Shown: positions 7,860 through 15,120, counted from the first letter of the stretch. The stretch is DNA of 15,332 nucleotides from Sulfurimonas sp. (GCA_027858865.1 JAQIBW010000183.1:1-15332); one strand, 5' to 3'. Numbers and translations: made by a program. Notes: generated from the sequence alone by a model not told the origin.

Positions 7860-8225
7860 TTAACTTTTAACTAAAATATCTATATATGACTGCAGTAAAT
7901 CCGGTTTTATCGGCTTTGTTTCAAATAGGTTTGCACCGACTTTATAAGCATTTATTTTATCTTCGAGTTTTGCCTGCGTTGTAACCATAATAACTGGAAC
8001 AGTTTTATGAATTGACTGCTTACGAAGATCACTGATAAAAGAGTAACCATCCATTATGGGCATATTAACATCTACAACATACATATCTATTTTTACATCT
8101 AGACTCTTTTCTAACGCTTCCATACCATTTTCTGCTTCTATAACATCCAGTCCTAGTGACTTGATAATAGCTCCATGATAATTTCTCACTGTTTTTGAAT
8201 CATCTACAATCATAATTGTTGGCAT
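7860..8225 (-). CDS. cheY: CheY, single-domain response regulator
   Basis: A 121-residue stand-alone receiver. The acidic pair is D8/D9 (IMIVDDSKTVR), the phosphoacceptor is D52 (VVDVNMPIMDG), the switch Thr is T82 (PVIMVTTQAK) and the Lys is K104 (FETKP). The position of the E. coli Tyr106 toggle is filled by Phe (about F101). There is no output domain, so it should act by binding a partner such as a motor switch or another effector; the partner is not shown here. Its Shine-Dalgarno AGGAG (8235-8231) overlaps the stop TAG of the decayed upstream reading frame and lies five bases before the ATG. It is followed by cheA 17 bases later. Confidence 0.93.
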   Translation of the reverse strand: MPTIMIVDDSKTVRNYHGAIIKSLGLDVIEAENGMEALEKSLDVKIDMYVVDVNMPIMDGYSFISDLRKQSIHKTVPVIMVTTQAKLEDKINAYKVGANLFETKPIKPDLLQSYIDILVKS

Positions 8226-8233
8226 AATATCTC

Positions 8234-8395
8234 CTAAAAAAAATCTATCTCATCAGTTTCATTTTCAGAACCAAGTTTACCAGAAAATACTTCTCTTGTA
8301 TCTTTTTTTCCACTACGGTAGTCTTAACACTCTTGTTATAGCTTGCTTTAACTATCCATCCAGTAAGTCCTAAAGCTTTACCTTTTTGTTTAATT
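8234..8395 (-). pseudogene. Decayed 3' end of a second CheY-type receiver gene
   Basis: The 170-base gap between cheR and cheY holds no intact gene but is not empty. Read leftward, one frame gives KIKQKGKALGLTGWIVKAS (K-A-x-G-x-T-G-W-I-V-K is the usual end of alpha4, beta5 and the conserved Lys in CheY-type receivers), then SYNKSVKTTVVEKK. A shift at a run of seven A (8309-8303) connects it smoothly to KDTREVFSGKLGSENE and then TDEIDFF and TAG (8236-8234). One extra A would join them. There is no start codon: the frame opens inside the end of cheR, so the N-terminal part with the Asp pocket is deleted. The stop overlaps the cheY ribosome binding site, as expected of a former operon member. 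Alternative: the tail belongs to another che gene. Confidence 0.55.
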
Positions 8396-9229
8396 TTATT
8401 TCTGATAAATCAGAGTGTTATCTATTTTTTTAGCCTTAAAAACAGATACTATTCTACTCATATACTCAGCATGTCCTAAAAGAACATAACCGCCTGGATT
8501 TAGCATGTCATAAAATGTCATTGCTACCTCTTTTCTAGATGCATCGTCAAAGTAGATAAGCATATTTCTTGAAAAGATAACATCGAATTTTCCAAGATTT
8601 CTCATCTGCGTTTTGTCAAATACATTTGCTACTTGAAAATCAACGCTTCCCTGTAGTTCTTCACCAAGCTCATAACCTAAACTCTTTTTTTTAAACCATC
8701 TAGATAGTACGTCCTTAGGTATAGCATGAATAGAGCGTTCAGAATATTTGGCTCTTTTAGCTTTTTCTATAACTGAAGAATCAATATCTATTCCTACTAC
8801 TTCAATATCTCTTTCTTCTACGACTTTGCCCTCTTCTACTATATGCAGAATCATCGAGTATGGCTCTTCACCTGTAGAACATGGTGAGGAAAGGATTCTA
8901 AGAGTTTTTGAAGCCGGTAAAGTTGCATGAAGTTCATGTATTTTTTTATTTAATAAAGCCTCAAATTGATCTTTTTCTATGTAAAAATATGTTTCATTTA
9001 CAGTAACCCCATTCATTAATTTTTGAAATTCATCTCCTTCTTTATCTTCAAAACGAAGATTAAAGAAATACTTTCTAAAATTATCAACTCCCAACGCTTC
9101 AGCTCTGGCATCTACATATTTAGCAAGCTTTTCATAATGTTTTTCTTCTTCTAAATATATACCGCTCTTTCTATAGACAAACTCACTCATCTTTAAAAAG
9201 TTCTCTTTTGATAAAAGATAGGCCATCAT
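8396..9229 (-). CDS. cheR: CheR, chemoreceptor glutamate methyltransferase
   Basis: SAM-dependent methyltransferase that adds methyl groups to receptor glutamates for adaptation. The 277 residues match the family. An N-terminal helical domain (about 1-70) leads to VNETYFYIEKDQF (78-90; most CheR read T-x-F-F-R here), then motif I region SSPCSTGEEPYS (114-125), GIDID (146-150) and the SAM-pocket FSRNMLIYFD (219-228), ending with a GGYVLLGHAEY block. Two ATGs lie in tandem at 9229 and 9226. AAGGG is three bases from the first and six from the second, so the second may be used (MAYLLSKENF). The first ATG overlaps the HEAT-protein stop (TAATG), implying coupled translation. No CheR-docking pentapeptide is visible at the C-terminus of the MCP in this operon. 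Confidence 0.94.
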   Translation of the reverse strand: MMAYLLSKENFLKMSEFVYRKSGIYLEEEKHYEKLAKYVDARAEALGVDNFRKYFFNLRFEDKEGDEFQKLMNGVTVNETYFYIEKDQFEALLNKKIHELHATLPASKTLRILSSPCSTGEEPYSMILHIVEEGKVVEERDIEVVGIDIDSSVIEKAKRAKYSERSIHAIPKDVLSRWFKKKSLGYELGEELQGSVDFQVANVFDKTQMRNLGKFDVIFSRNMLIYFDDASRKEVAMTFYDMLNPGGYVLLGHAEYMSRIVSVFKAKKIDNTLIYQK

Positions 9230-9852
9230 TATCCCTTAATCATCTTTATAGCACCATCAACGGCAAATTCAACATAAAATTCATTATTAAATCTTACTTT
9301 TAAAGATTCTAAGAGTTCAATATCTTTTTCTTCACCTATCTCAGCCATATAATCTACCGCTGTCATAGCCACATTAATATCTTCTTCATCTTCTAAAAGT
9401 TCAACTAACATATCTCTAGATTCTGCAAAATTAACGTCACCTAAAACATTTATAGCAAAGATTCTTAAGTCTCTATCATCACCTATAAGAAATTTAACAA
9501 TATAATACTTTATAGCATCTCCAAAATCCCTAAGTATTGATATTCCTAAGTTTCTGACATAGGCATTTTCAAGCTTTAAAAGATTCATTATTTCTTCTAT
9601 TGGCGCATCTTCTGGATCCATATTTGATATAGCCGCAGATATTTTAGTCAAGTAGCTTTTATCAACATCTTCTCTAGTGATGCAAAAGATTAGGTATTCA
9701 CCTGCCCCATCAAACTTTGCAATTTCTTCTATGGCATAATCTTTATTATCATGATTTTCACTTGACTCAAAATAAGAAATCGCTTCTTCTAGGGTTGAAA
9801 AAGTCGGTAGTTTTTCAATGTCTTGTTTAACATGTTTTTTAATTAAAGCCAT
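9229..9852 (-). CDS. HEAT-repeat protein of the chemosensory operon
   Basis: The 207-residue acidic protein is nearly all helical. From about residue 87 it shows HEAT-type two-helix units: MNLLKLENAYVRNLGISIL, VKFLIGDDRDLRIFAINVL with the D-x-x-x-R-x-x-A pattern, VELLEDEEDINVAMTAVDYM, and a last partial unit ending AVDGAIKMI. The N-terminal 85 residues are less regular. HEAT solenoids bind other proteins; no enzymatic motif is seen. It lies between cheB (12-base gap, AGAGGA before its ATG) and cheR (overlapping), the two adaptation enzymes, so it may tether or regulate one of them, or act as an array scaffold; this is inference. HEAT-repeat genes recur in some accessory che clusters. Confidence 0.8.
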   Translation of the reverse strand: MALIKKHVKQDIEKLPTFSTLEEAISYFESSENHDNKDYAIEEIAKFDGAGEYLIFCITREDVDKSYLTKISAAISNMDPEDAPIEEIMNLLKLENAYVRNLGISILRDFGDAIKYYIVKFLIGDDRDLRIFAINVLGDVNFAESRDMLVELLEDEEDINVAMTAVDYMAEIGEEKDIELLESLKVRFNNEFYVEFAVDGAIKMIKG

Positions 9853-9864
9853 AAATCAATCCTC

Positions 9865-10920
9865 TTACTTTAGTGTTACTATCTTTTTGAGTATGTTTGC
9901 AAAGTCCAACTGCTCAGATACTCCTCCACGCTCAAAAGCTTCTTTTGGCATACCATAAACTGTTGCACTCTCTTCACTTTCACCAAGAGTATATGCACCT
10001 GCTTTTTTAAGCTCAACCATAGCATCTGCACCATCATCACCTATTCCAGTGAGTATAACACCTACAAGACTGTGAGCTTCAAAAACACTTAACGCACTAT
10101 AAATCATATCATTTACACTCGGTTGAAAAAAGTTATCACCCTTATTTTTATCTTCACATATTACTATTTTTCCAGAAGTTTTTTTAGAAAAGTTCATATG
10201 AACTCCGCCACGGGCTACATATATATTTCCTGGCAATAGTTCCATATTATGAGCGCTCTCATGAACATTTAAAACACAGGAACGATCAAGTCTCGCAGCA
10301 AATGTTTTTGTAAATTGTTCAGGCATATGCTGAACTATACAAACTGGATATTTATAACTTGGAGGAAGTGAAGCACAAATCTGTTCTATCAGTCCTGGTC
10401 CACCGGTAGAAGAACCGATAAGAACAACTTTTTCTATATCACGAGAATCAGTAGTATGATCCATCTCTTTTACTGCTATTTTTCTTTCTCTTTGAACAGG
10501 TCTTGATACTTTCTTTTGAAGTCTTCTTTTTGGAATTTTACTAAGAGACTTTACCTTTTGTATAATCTCTTCTCGATTCTCATTTTTACCGACATTCATA
10601 GTTCCAGGTTTTAGTATAAAGTCTATTGCTCCTAGGTCAAGAGCATCCATAGTTATAGTTGCATTTTGGGTAGTTAAAGAGCTAACCATTAGTATGGCAG
10701 TTGGTTGCTTTTTCATGATTTGTTTTACTGCTTCTAAACCGTCCATAACAGGCATGTTTATATCCATAGTAATTACATCATACTGAGTTTGAGTTGCTTT
10801 ATCCACTGCCTCTTGTCCATTTTTGGCTGTTTCAATCTTATAATCTAATGTTGATATAATCTCTCTTAACTGTTTTCTTACAAGTGCGGAATCATCAACA
10901 ATCAGTACCTTCTTTGCCAC
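9865..10920 (-). CDS. cheB: CheB, receptor methylesterase/deamidase with receiver domain
   Basis: Phosphorylation-activated enzyme that removes methyl groups from receptor glutamates. The 351 residues are typical. The N-terminal receiver (1-125) has D9/D10 and the phosphoacceptor D53 (ITMDINMPVMDG), with the Lys in FILKPG (about K104). A basic linker (130-155) precedes the catalytic domain with the triad Ser in IGSSTGGPG (S171), His in IVQHMPEQF (H198) and Asp in LTGIGDDGADAM (D296), all in place. It follows the triple-CheW gene by 8 bases. The intact triad and the intact CheR mean that some receptor, in this operon or elsewhere in the cell, is methylated. Confidence 0.96.
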   Translation of the reverse strand: MAKKVLIVDDSALVRKQLREIISTLDYKIETAKNGQEAVDKATQTQYDVITMDINMPVMDGLEAVKQIMKKQPTAILMVSSLTTQNATITMDALDLGAIDFILKPGTMNVGKNENREEIIQKVKSLSKIPKRRLQKKVSRPVQRERKIAVKEMDHTTDSRDIEKVVLIGSSTGGPGLIEQICASLPPSYKYPVCIVQHMPEQFTKTFAARLDRSCVLNVHESAHNMELLPGNIYVARGGVHMNFSKKTSGKIVICEDKNKGDNFFQPSVNDMIYSALSVFEAHSLVGVILTGIGDDGADAMVELKKAGAYTLGESEESATVYGMPKEAFERGGVSEQLDFANILKKIVTLK

Positions 10921-10928
10921 TGTTTCTC

Positions 10929-12287
10929 CTAGTTTGAAACTATCTTTTGTATATCCATAGATAGGATTAATCTATGACCATCTTCTAAATGTAACACATT
11001 ACTAAACAGCTCATCATCCTGAGTTCTTAATTCATCAGTTTTGACGTCAATAATATCACTTATGCTATCTACAACAAAACCTATTCTTTCTTCATTTATG
11101 TCACAAACTACAATCTTTGAATCTTTATTGATTTTTGTTGGTATACCTAACTTTTTAAATAGCGACATAATCGTAACAATTCGACCTCTGATATTTATAA
11201 CACCTTCTATATTTTCATCGCTATATACAACTTTAGTAGCATCTACAATATCTATAATCTCTGCTACATACTCAACATCAAAAGCGTATTCCTTACCTGC
11301 AAGTTTAAATATAATCACTTCTTGAGCAATGGTAGAACTATCCTCTGCTTTTATTTCCCTTTTAGATGTTGAATCGATATAAGTGCTATTTTTTAAAAAT
11401 ATTGTTTTTAAAACTTCTTCATCAAAGAAAGATATCAGAGAGTTATTATCATGAATAACCCCAGATATTTTATTTTCTTGAAAACTCTCTTTCATATATT
11501 CAATATCTCTATCTGCAAAGCTTTTTATATCTATAATATCATCAACCAAAAGCCCGATCGTCTCTCCAGCACATGAGGTTATTAGGATACGGTTTTTTTC
11601 ACTCTTTTGAGTACTAAATCCATAATACGAACGCAGATCAATCACTGCAATCAACTCTTCTCTTAAAGTTATTAGTCCAAGCAAATCTTGCGAACTGCCA
11701 GCTATATCTGTATAGTTAAAATCTGAAAGTATTATTTCTCTTAAGTAGTCTATATTGAGTGCAAATCTTTCTTTTGACATTGCAAAAATTAAAAACTTTG
11801 TAGAGTTCTCTTCTTTTGTATCAATATGTTTTACTTTGCCACTATTTACTTCTCTAGAATCTATTTTAACCTTAGAGATTTTAGATATTAGAGTTGCTAA
11901 CGATAAAACTTGAACCAAAGAATCTTTATATTTGTATATCGCTATTACGGGATCATTAGGAATATCTATATACTCGATATCTGATTCTTTAATGTCTACA
12001 GTATTATAAACTTCACTAACCAACAATGCATTCGATGATAGATTCCCGTTAAGACTTAGAAGTCTACTATTAGTTGCTTGTAAATCTACTTCTGGCATAT
12101 CCAATAAGATATTTACATCAACAATACTCACTATATTTCCACCAAGACCATAAAGTCCTCTAGTTCCTTTAGGTCTTAAAGGCAGGTCCATAAGTGATGG
12201 AACTCTATAAATCTGGTTAATATCTTCTGTTGAAATACCATAATTCTCTTGAGAATTTTTAATAATTAAAATCTCTTGGATTTTCAT
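10929..12287 (-). CDS. Tandem triple-CheW-domain coupling protein
   Basis: The 452 residues contain three consecutive CheW-like domains at about 1-138, 162-298 and 321-450, joined by polar linkers and without a receiver domain, so this is not CheV. Each shows the CheW order: opening strand (EILIIKNSQENYGI; KFLIFAMSKERFALNI; EVIIFKLAGKEYAFDV), then the contact segment, then a second barrel with LLV-, IGLLVDDIIDI and IGFVVDSISDII-type strands. The contact segment differs: GLYGLGGNIVSIVDV in domain 1 (Arg lost), GLITLREELIAVIDL in domain 2, and canonical GVINIRGRIVTIM in domain 3. Probably only the third couples in the usual way and the others hold array neighbours. Its Shine-Dalgarno AGGGG is embedded in the last codons of the MCP gene. 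It sits next to the two-tip MCP, the likely partner. Confidence 0.86.
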   Translation of the reverse strand: MKIQEILIIKNSQENYGISTEDINQIYRVPSLMDLPLRPKGTRGLYGLGGNIVSIVDVNILLDMPEVDLQATNSRLLSLNGNLSSNALLVSEVYNTVDIKESDIEYIDIPNDPVIAIYKYKDSLVQVLSLATLISKISKVKIDSREVNSGKVKHIDTKEENSTKFLIFAMSKERFALNIDYLREIILSDFNYTDIAGSSQDLLGLITLREELIAVIDLRSYYGFSTQKSEKNRILITSCAGETIGLLVDDIIDIKSFADRDIEYMKESFQENKISGVIHDNNSLISFFDEEVLKTIFLKNSTYIDSTSKREIKAEDSSTIAQEVIIFKLAGKEYAFDVEYVAEIIDIVDATKVVYSDENIEGVINIRGRIVTIMSLFKKLGIPTKINKDSKIVVCDINEERIGFVVDSISDIIDVKTDELRTQDDELFSNVLHLEDGHRLILSMDIQKIVSN

Positions 12288-12293
12288 CGTAAA

Positions 12294-14192
12294 TTACCCC
12301 TGCTGAAGCTCATCCGCCATTACAGCCAATTCGTCTACTCCTTCACCAATGTGTGAAACAGTTTCTATTATAAGTTCACTAGCTTTACGAGATTCCATTG
12401 CATTTCTAGCACTTAGCTCTACTGCTTTTTGAATCTCATTAATACCAATAACAACTTGGTTCATCCCTTCTAAATTCTGATCATTGATAGCTTTAAGCCC
12501 TGTATATCTATCTAATAAATCTACGAGCATATCTGTGATTTTTACAATATCATTTATTAATATGTCTATTAACGATTGTTCATTTCCCTGAGATGCTAAA
12601 AGGTTGTTCCAATCTGTTCTTACCGTATCAATCTCTGAGTTCATTGACTCTACTATGTCATTAATCTTGTCAGTATTTGATTCTGATTCTTTTGCTAAGT
12701 TTCTGATGTCAGAACTAACAACTGCAAAACCTTTTCCAAAGTCACCTGCCCGTGCAGCTTCAATTGAACCACTAATAGCAAGCATATTTAGTTGAACGAT
12801 TGAGTTTGAGATTCTTCCAACTGTTTTATCGACATTTCTTGTCTCTTTTACAATTACAGTTAATTCTCCTGCTGCACTATTGCCTTGAGTTATAGAATCA
12901 CTAAAAGCACCTCTAATCTCACTTACAGTATTTTTAACAACATTAAATGAGACTTTTAAAAGGTCAAAGTTTCTTCTAGCTATTTCTATAAGTTTGTCAA
13001 TATCCTTAGCCGCATCTATACCAGCTTCTATAAGTTCTTTATTTTGGAGTGCACTTTTGTTTGTAGTATGAGAAGATGACTCTATCTGGTTTAATGCACT
13101 GGTCACATCTTCAAGAGCGTTTTGAATCTCTTCCATTGAACCACCGATAGTATCAGCGCTTAAAGCGATATCTTCAGCAGATTTCATTGTGTCTGTAGAG
13201 TACTTTAGTTCTTCTGCTAGATTTGAAAGTTCTTTAATATCATCTTCTGTTTGAGCCAGAGCATCTGATTGAATATCTATACCATTTAAGGTTTTTTCAA
13301 CAGATAGAGCAATTTCACTAGATGCGTGCGCTATATCTTGAGAACCTTTGTTAATCTTAGCAACAAAATCACCAAGTTTTCGAGTATATGTATTTACACT
13401 TCTAGCAGCTTCAACAGAGTAAACAGCTATTTTTGTAAGCTCTTCCATTTTTGCACTTAAAGTATTACCTTTAGATCCATTGGCTGAGATAGTTGTAGTT
13501 GTCTCACCAATACTTTGGATAATATTGTCAATACTTCCTTGAATCTTAGTTACAAGTTCAGAAATAAACTCAGCATTTTTCTCACTCTCTCCAGCTAAAG
13601 CACGTGTCTCATAAGCAACAACTGCGAAACCTTTACCATGCTCTTTAGCGCGAGATGCTTCTATAGCTGCATTAAGTGCAAGAAGGTTTGTTTGATCTGC
13701 AATCTTTGCTATAAAGCCAACAGCATCACCAATATTTTGAGATGATATTTTTAGCTCTTCACTTTTAGTAGATGAGTCCTCTGCAACTTGTACAGCTCTC
13801 GCCATTCTTCCTACAGAATCATTTACTTTTCCCACAGATGCCATAATATTTTCACCAGTAGAGAGGGTAGATGATATAACGGTATCTATAGTAGAGTTCA
13901 TTCTGACAATATTAGTATCTATTTCTTTTACATTTGCGAGGGCTTGTTCACTTGCCCCACTGTTCTCTTCAGCAGCGGTCGCGATTTGCTCCATTGAAGA
14001 TTTTAGTTCTTCAATGGCACTTACGCTCTCTTGTGCATTTTCTAAGATTGTCATAGATACGCCAGCTATACTTTCACTTATTTGTTGTTGTTTAGCCAGT
14101 GTTCTTTGTCGTCTTTTATCTCCACCTCCGCTACCTTGTGCTACTACTGCAGCTGAAGATGAACCTGAAGTATATTTTTTCATTAATGCCAT
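12294..14192 (-). CDS. Soluble methyl-accepting chemotaxis protein with two signalling tips
   Basis: A 632-residue, almost fully helical receptor with no transmembrane helix, HAMP or ligand domain. A flexible Ser/Gly start (8-24) and a basic stretch (DKRRQRTLAK, 25-34) precede the first coiled coil. Tip 1 is canonical, IADQTNLLALNAAIEASRA (164-182) then GKGFAVVAYETRALA (186-200). Tip 2, VQLNMLAISGSIEAARAGD (466-484) then GKGFAVVSSDIRNLA (486-500), lies exactly 300 residues later. Tip 2 keeps the Glu and Arg but has Ser for the Asn equivalent to Tsr N381 and Leu for Thr. Two hairpins in one chain recall DosM of Vibrio cholerae, which builds cytoplasmic arrays. AAAGGA precedes the ATG by seven bases. 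The gene follows the PAS sensor gene by 18 bases, the probable signal source. No C-terminal CheR-docking pentapeptide is visible. Confidence 0.92.
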   Translation of the reverse strand: MALMKKYTSGSSSAAVVAQGSGGGDKRRQRTLAKQQQISESIAGVSMTILENAQESVSAIEELKSSMEQIATAAEENSGASEQALANVKEIDTNIVRMNSTIDTVISSTLSTGENIMASVGKVNDSVGRMARAVQVAEDSSTKSEELKISSQNIGDAVGFIAKIADQTNLLALNAAIEASRAKEHGKGFAVVAYETRALAGESEKNAEFISELVTKIQGSIDNIIQSIGETTTTISANGSKGNTLSAKMEELTKIAVYSVEAARSVNTYTRKLGDFVAKINKGSQDIAHASSEIALSVEKTLNGIDIQSDALAQTEDDIKELSNLAEELKYSTDTMKSAEDIALSADTIGGSMEEIQNALEDVTSALNQIESSSHTTNKSALQNKELIEAGIDAAKDIDKLIEIARRNFDLLKVSFNVVKNTVSEIRGAFSDSITQGNSAAGELTVIVKETRNVDKTVGRISNSIVQLNMLAISGSIEAARAGDFGKGFAVVSSDIRNLAKESESNTDKINDIVESMNSEIDTVRTDWNNLLASQGNEQSLIDILINDIVKITDMLVDLLDRYTGLKAINDQNLEGMNQVVIGINEIQKAVELSARNAMESRKASELIIETVSHIGEGVDELAVMADELQQG

Positions 14193-14210
14193 TATAAATT
14201 CCTTTGGATT

Positions 14211-14666
14211 CTAATCTAGAGTTGAGTAAAGCACTTCTGCTTTTTTGATATCTTCACGAGAAGGTTTAACTCGAATGGAAACATATTTAGTTTTTCCATT
14301 TTTATCAACTGAGCGAAGAACTGTTGCATATACCCAGTAGTACCCACCACCTTTTCTTGCATTTTTAACATAACCAGTCCAAAAACCTTTTGTTTGAACA
14401 TCACTCCACAGAGACTTAAACGCAGCCCTTGGCATATCTTGATGACGAACAACATTATGAGGCTGACCGATTAGCTCATTTCTATGTAAATTTGCTATCT
14501 TTAAAAAAGAGTCACTCGCGTATTCAACTATACCTTTTTCATCTGTCTCACTCAAAAGATATAAATCATTATATAGGACTTCACCATCTTCTAAAAATGT
14601 TAAACCTTCTGTGCTTACTTCACTGTTGTTTTTAAACACACTAACCCCCAAAAAAAAGTATTGCAT
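14211..14666 (-). CDS. Stand-alone Aer/CetB-type PAS sensor protein
   Basis: The 151 residues hold essentially one PAS domain (about 28-138). It has the Aer/CetB signature: YLLSETDEKGIVEYASDSF (36-54), ELIGQPHNVVRHQDMPRAAF (64-83), GFWTGYVKN (94-102), KGGGYYWV (105-112) and a final SIRVKPSRED (130-139). In Aer the N-x-x-R-H-P-D-M-P region and the Trp line the FAD pocket; here R74, H75, D77 and W96 are kept while Pro is replaced by Gln76. It likely binds FAD and reports redox or energy state. In Campylobacter CetB, a similar lone PAS protein, signals through the separate MCP CetA; here the next gene is a soluble MCP. The ATG at 14666 has no good ribosome site; a GTG at 14639, with GGGGG five bases upstream, is an alternative start giving 142 residues. 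Confidence 0.88.
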   Translation of the reverse strand: MQYFFLGVSVFKNNSEVSTEGLTFLEDGEVLYNDLYLLSETDEKGIVEYASDSFLKIANLHRNELIGQPHNVVRHQDMPRAAFKSLWSDVQTKGFWTGYVKNARKGGGYYWVYATVLRSVDKNGKTKYVSIRVKPSREDIKKAEVLYSTLD

Positions 14667-14672
14667 AGCTTA

Positions 14673-14686
14673 CAGTGTGTGCACTG
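14673..14686. repeat. Inverted repeat at the 5' edge of the PAS gene
   Basis: CAGTG, four-base spacer, CACTG: a perfect 5-bp inverted repeat ending seven bases before the annotated ATG of the PAS gene, where a Shine-Dalgarno would be expected. It could be an operator half-site pair or a small mRNA hairpin; chance is possible at this length. Confidence 0.25.
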
Positions 14687-14731
14687 AAATTACATTTAAG
14701 GTAATTACTTTTCATTAATACAGATAGTCTA

Positions 14732-14738
14732 ATTTATA
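14732..14738 (-). promoter_or_regulatory. Possible -10 box of the chemosensory operon
   Basis: Reading leftward, AAGTATAAATTAG contains TATAAAT about 66 bases before the PAS-gene ATG, in the only gap in the operon's upstream region large enough for a promoter. The 178-base gap 14667-14844 otherwise holds the rpsO hairpin and AT-rich sequence. I see no sigma-54 (GG-N10-GC) or convincing sigma-28 element. Function is inferred. Confidence 0.4.
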
Positions 14739-14794
14739 CTTATTTTGTAGTTTTATTATTAAGAGTTATATTTATTGTAAGTAAGGGGAGTGAG

Positions 14795-14824
14795 CTTAAA
14801 GCCCTCAAAGAAGAGGGATTTAAG
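14795..14824 (-). terminator. Hairpin terminator behind rpsO
   Basis: Twenty bases after the rpsO stop, CTTAAA and CCCTC pair with GAGGG and TTTAAG around a six-base loop: a 12-bp stem with a single T/C mismatch. The trailing U-tract on the rpsO strand is short, so termination may be partial and some rpsO transcripts could enter the chemosensory operon. The hairpin reads equally on both strands. Confidence 0.65.
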
Positions 14825-14844
14825 TTGTATGCTTAGGATTAAAC

Positions 14845-15120
14845 TTAGATATTATCTCTAATACCTAGATCCTGAACTAATTTAAGATAAGCTTCTTTAT
14901 CTTTTCTTTTGAAGTATTTCATTAAACGACGACGTTGACCAACTAGTTTAAGTAAACCTAGTCTAGAAGCGTGATCTTTTTTGAATATTTTTAAGTGCTC
15001 TGTTAACTCTGCAATTCTTGTTGTTAAAAGTACGATTTGAACTTCACTTGAACCTGGATCACTCTCTGAGCGACCGTATTTTGCTACAATTTCTTGTTTT
15101 TTAGCCGAATCTAAAGCCAT
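14845..15120 (-). CDS. rpsO: 30S ribosomal protein bS15
   Basis: Primary binding protein of the 16S rRNA central domain, needed for platform assembly. The 91 residues (89-91 is typical) show the bS15 pattern: SDPGSSEVQIVLLTTRIAEL (20-39), the helix-loop LTEHLKIFKKDHASRLGLL with the rRNA-binding HxxDHxSRRGL-like block (DHASRLGLL), then LVGQRRRLMKYFKRKD and the C-terminal LGIRDNI. A strong AGGAGG lies five bases before the ATG. It is transcribed alone from an extended -10 promoter in front and ends at the hairpin behind it; here it separates the EAL gene from the chemosensory operon. Confidence 0.98.
   Translation of the reverse strand: MALDSAKKQEIVAKYGRSESDPGSSEVQIVLLTTRIAELTEHLKIFKKDHASRLGLLKLVGQRRRLMKYFKRKDKEAYLKLVQDLGIRDNI

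Noticed and set aside
10929..12287. Triple-CheW protein considered as CheV
   Set aside because: CheV has a CheW domain plus a receiver domain; no receiver Asp pocket is present and all three units show the CheW strand pattern.
12294..14192. Transmembrane segments in the MCP
   Set aside because: No hydrophobic run of about 20 residues anywhere; hydrophobic residues follow a coiled-coil heptad pattern.
14216..14455. 79-residue open frame overlapping the PAS gene
   Set aside because: It is a shifted shadow of the PAS coding sequence with no motif and no ribosome site of its own.
14667..14844. Small hidden gene or RNA in the gap before the chemosensory operon
   Set aside because: No reading frame with a plausible start and ribosome site; the only structure is the rpsO hairpin and short repeats.
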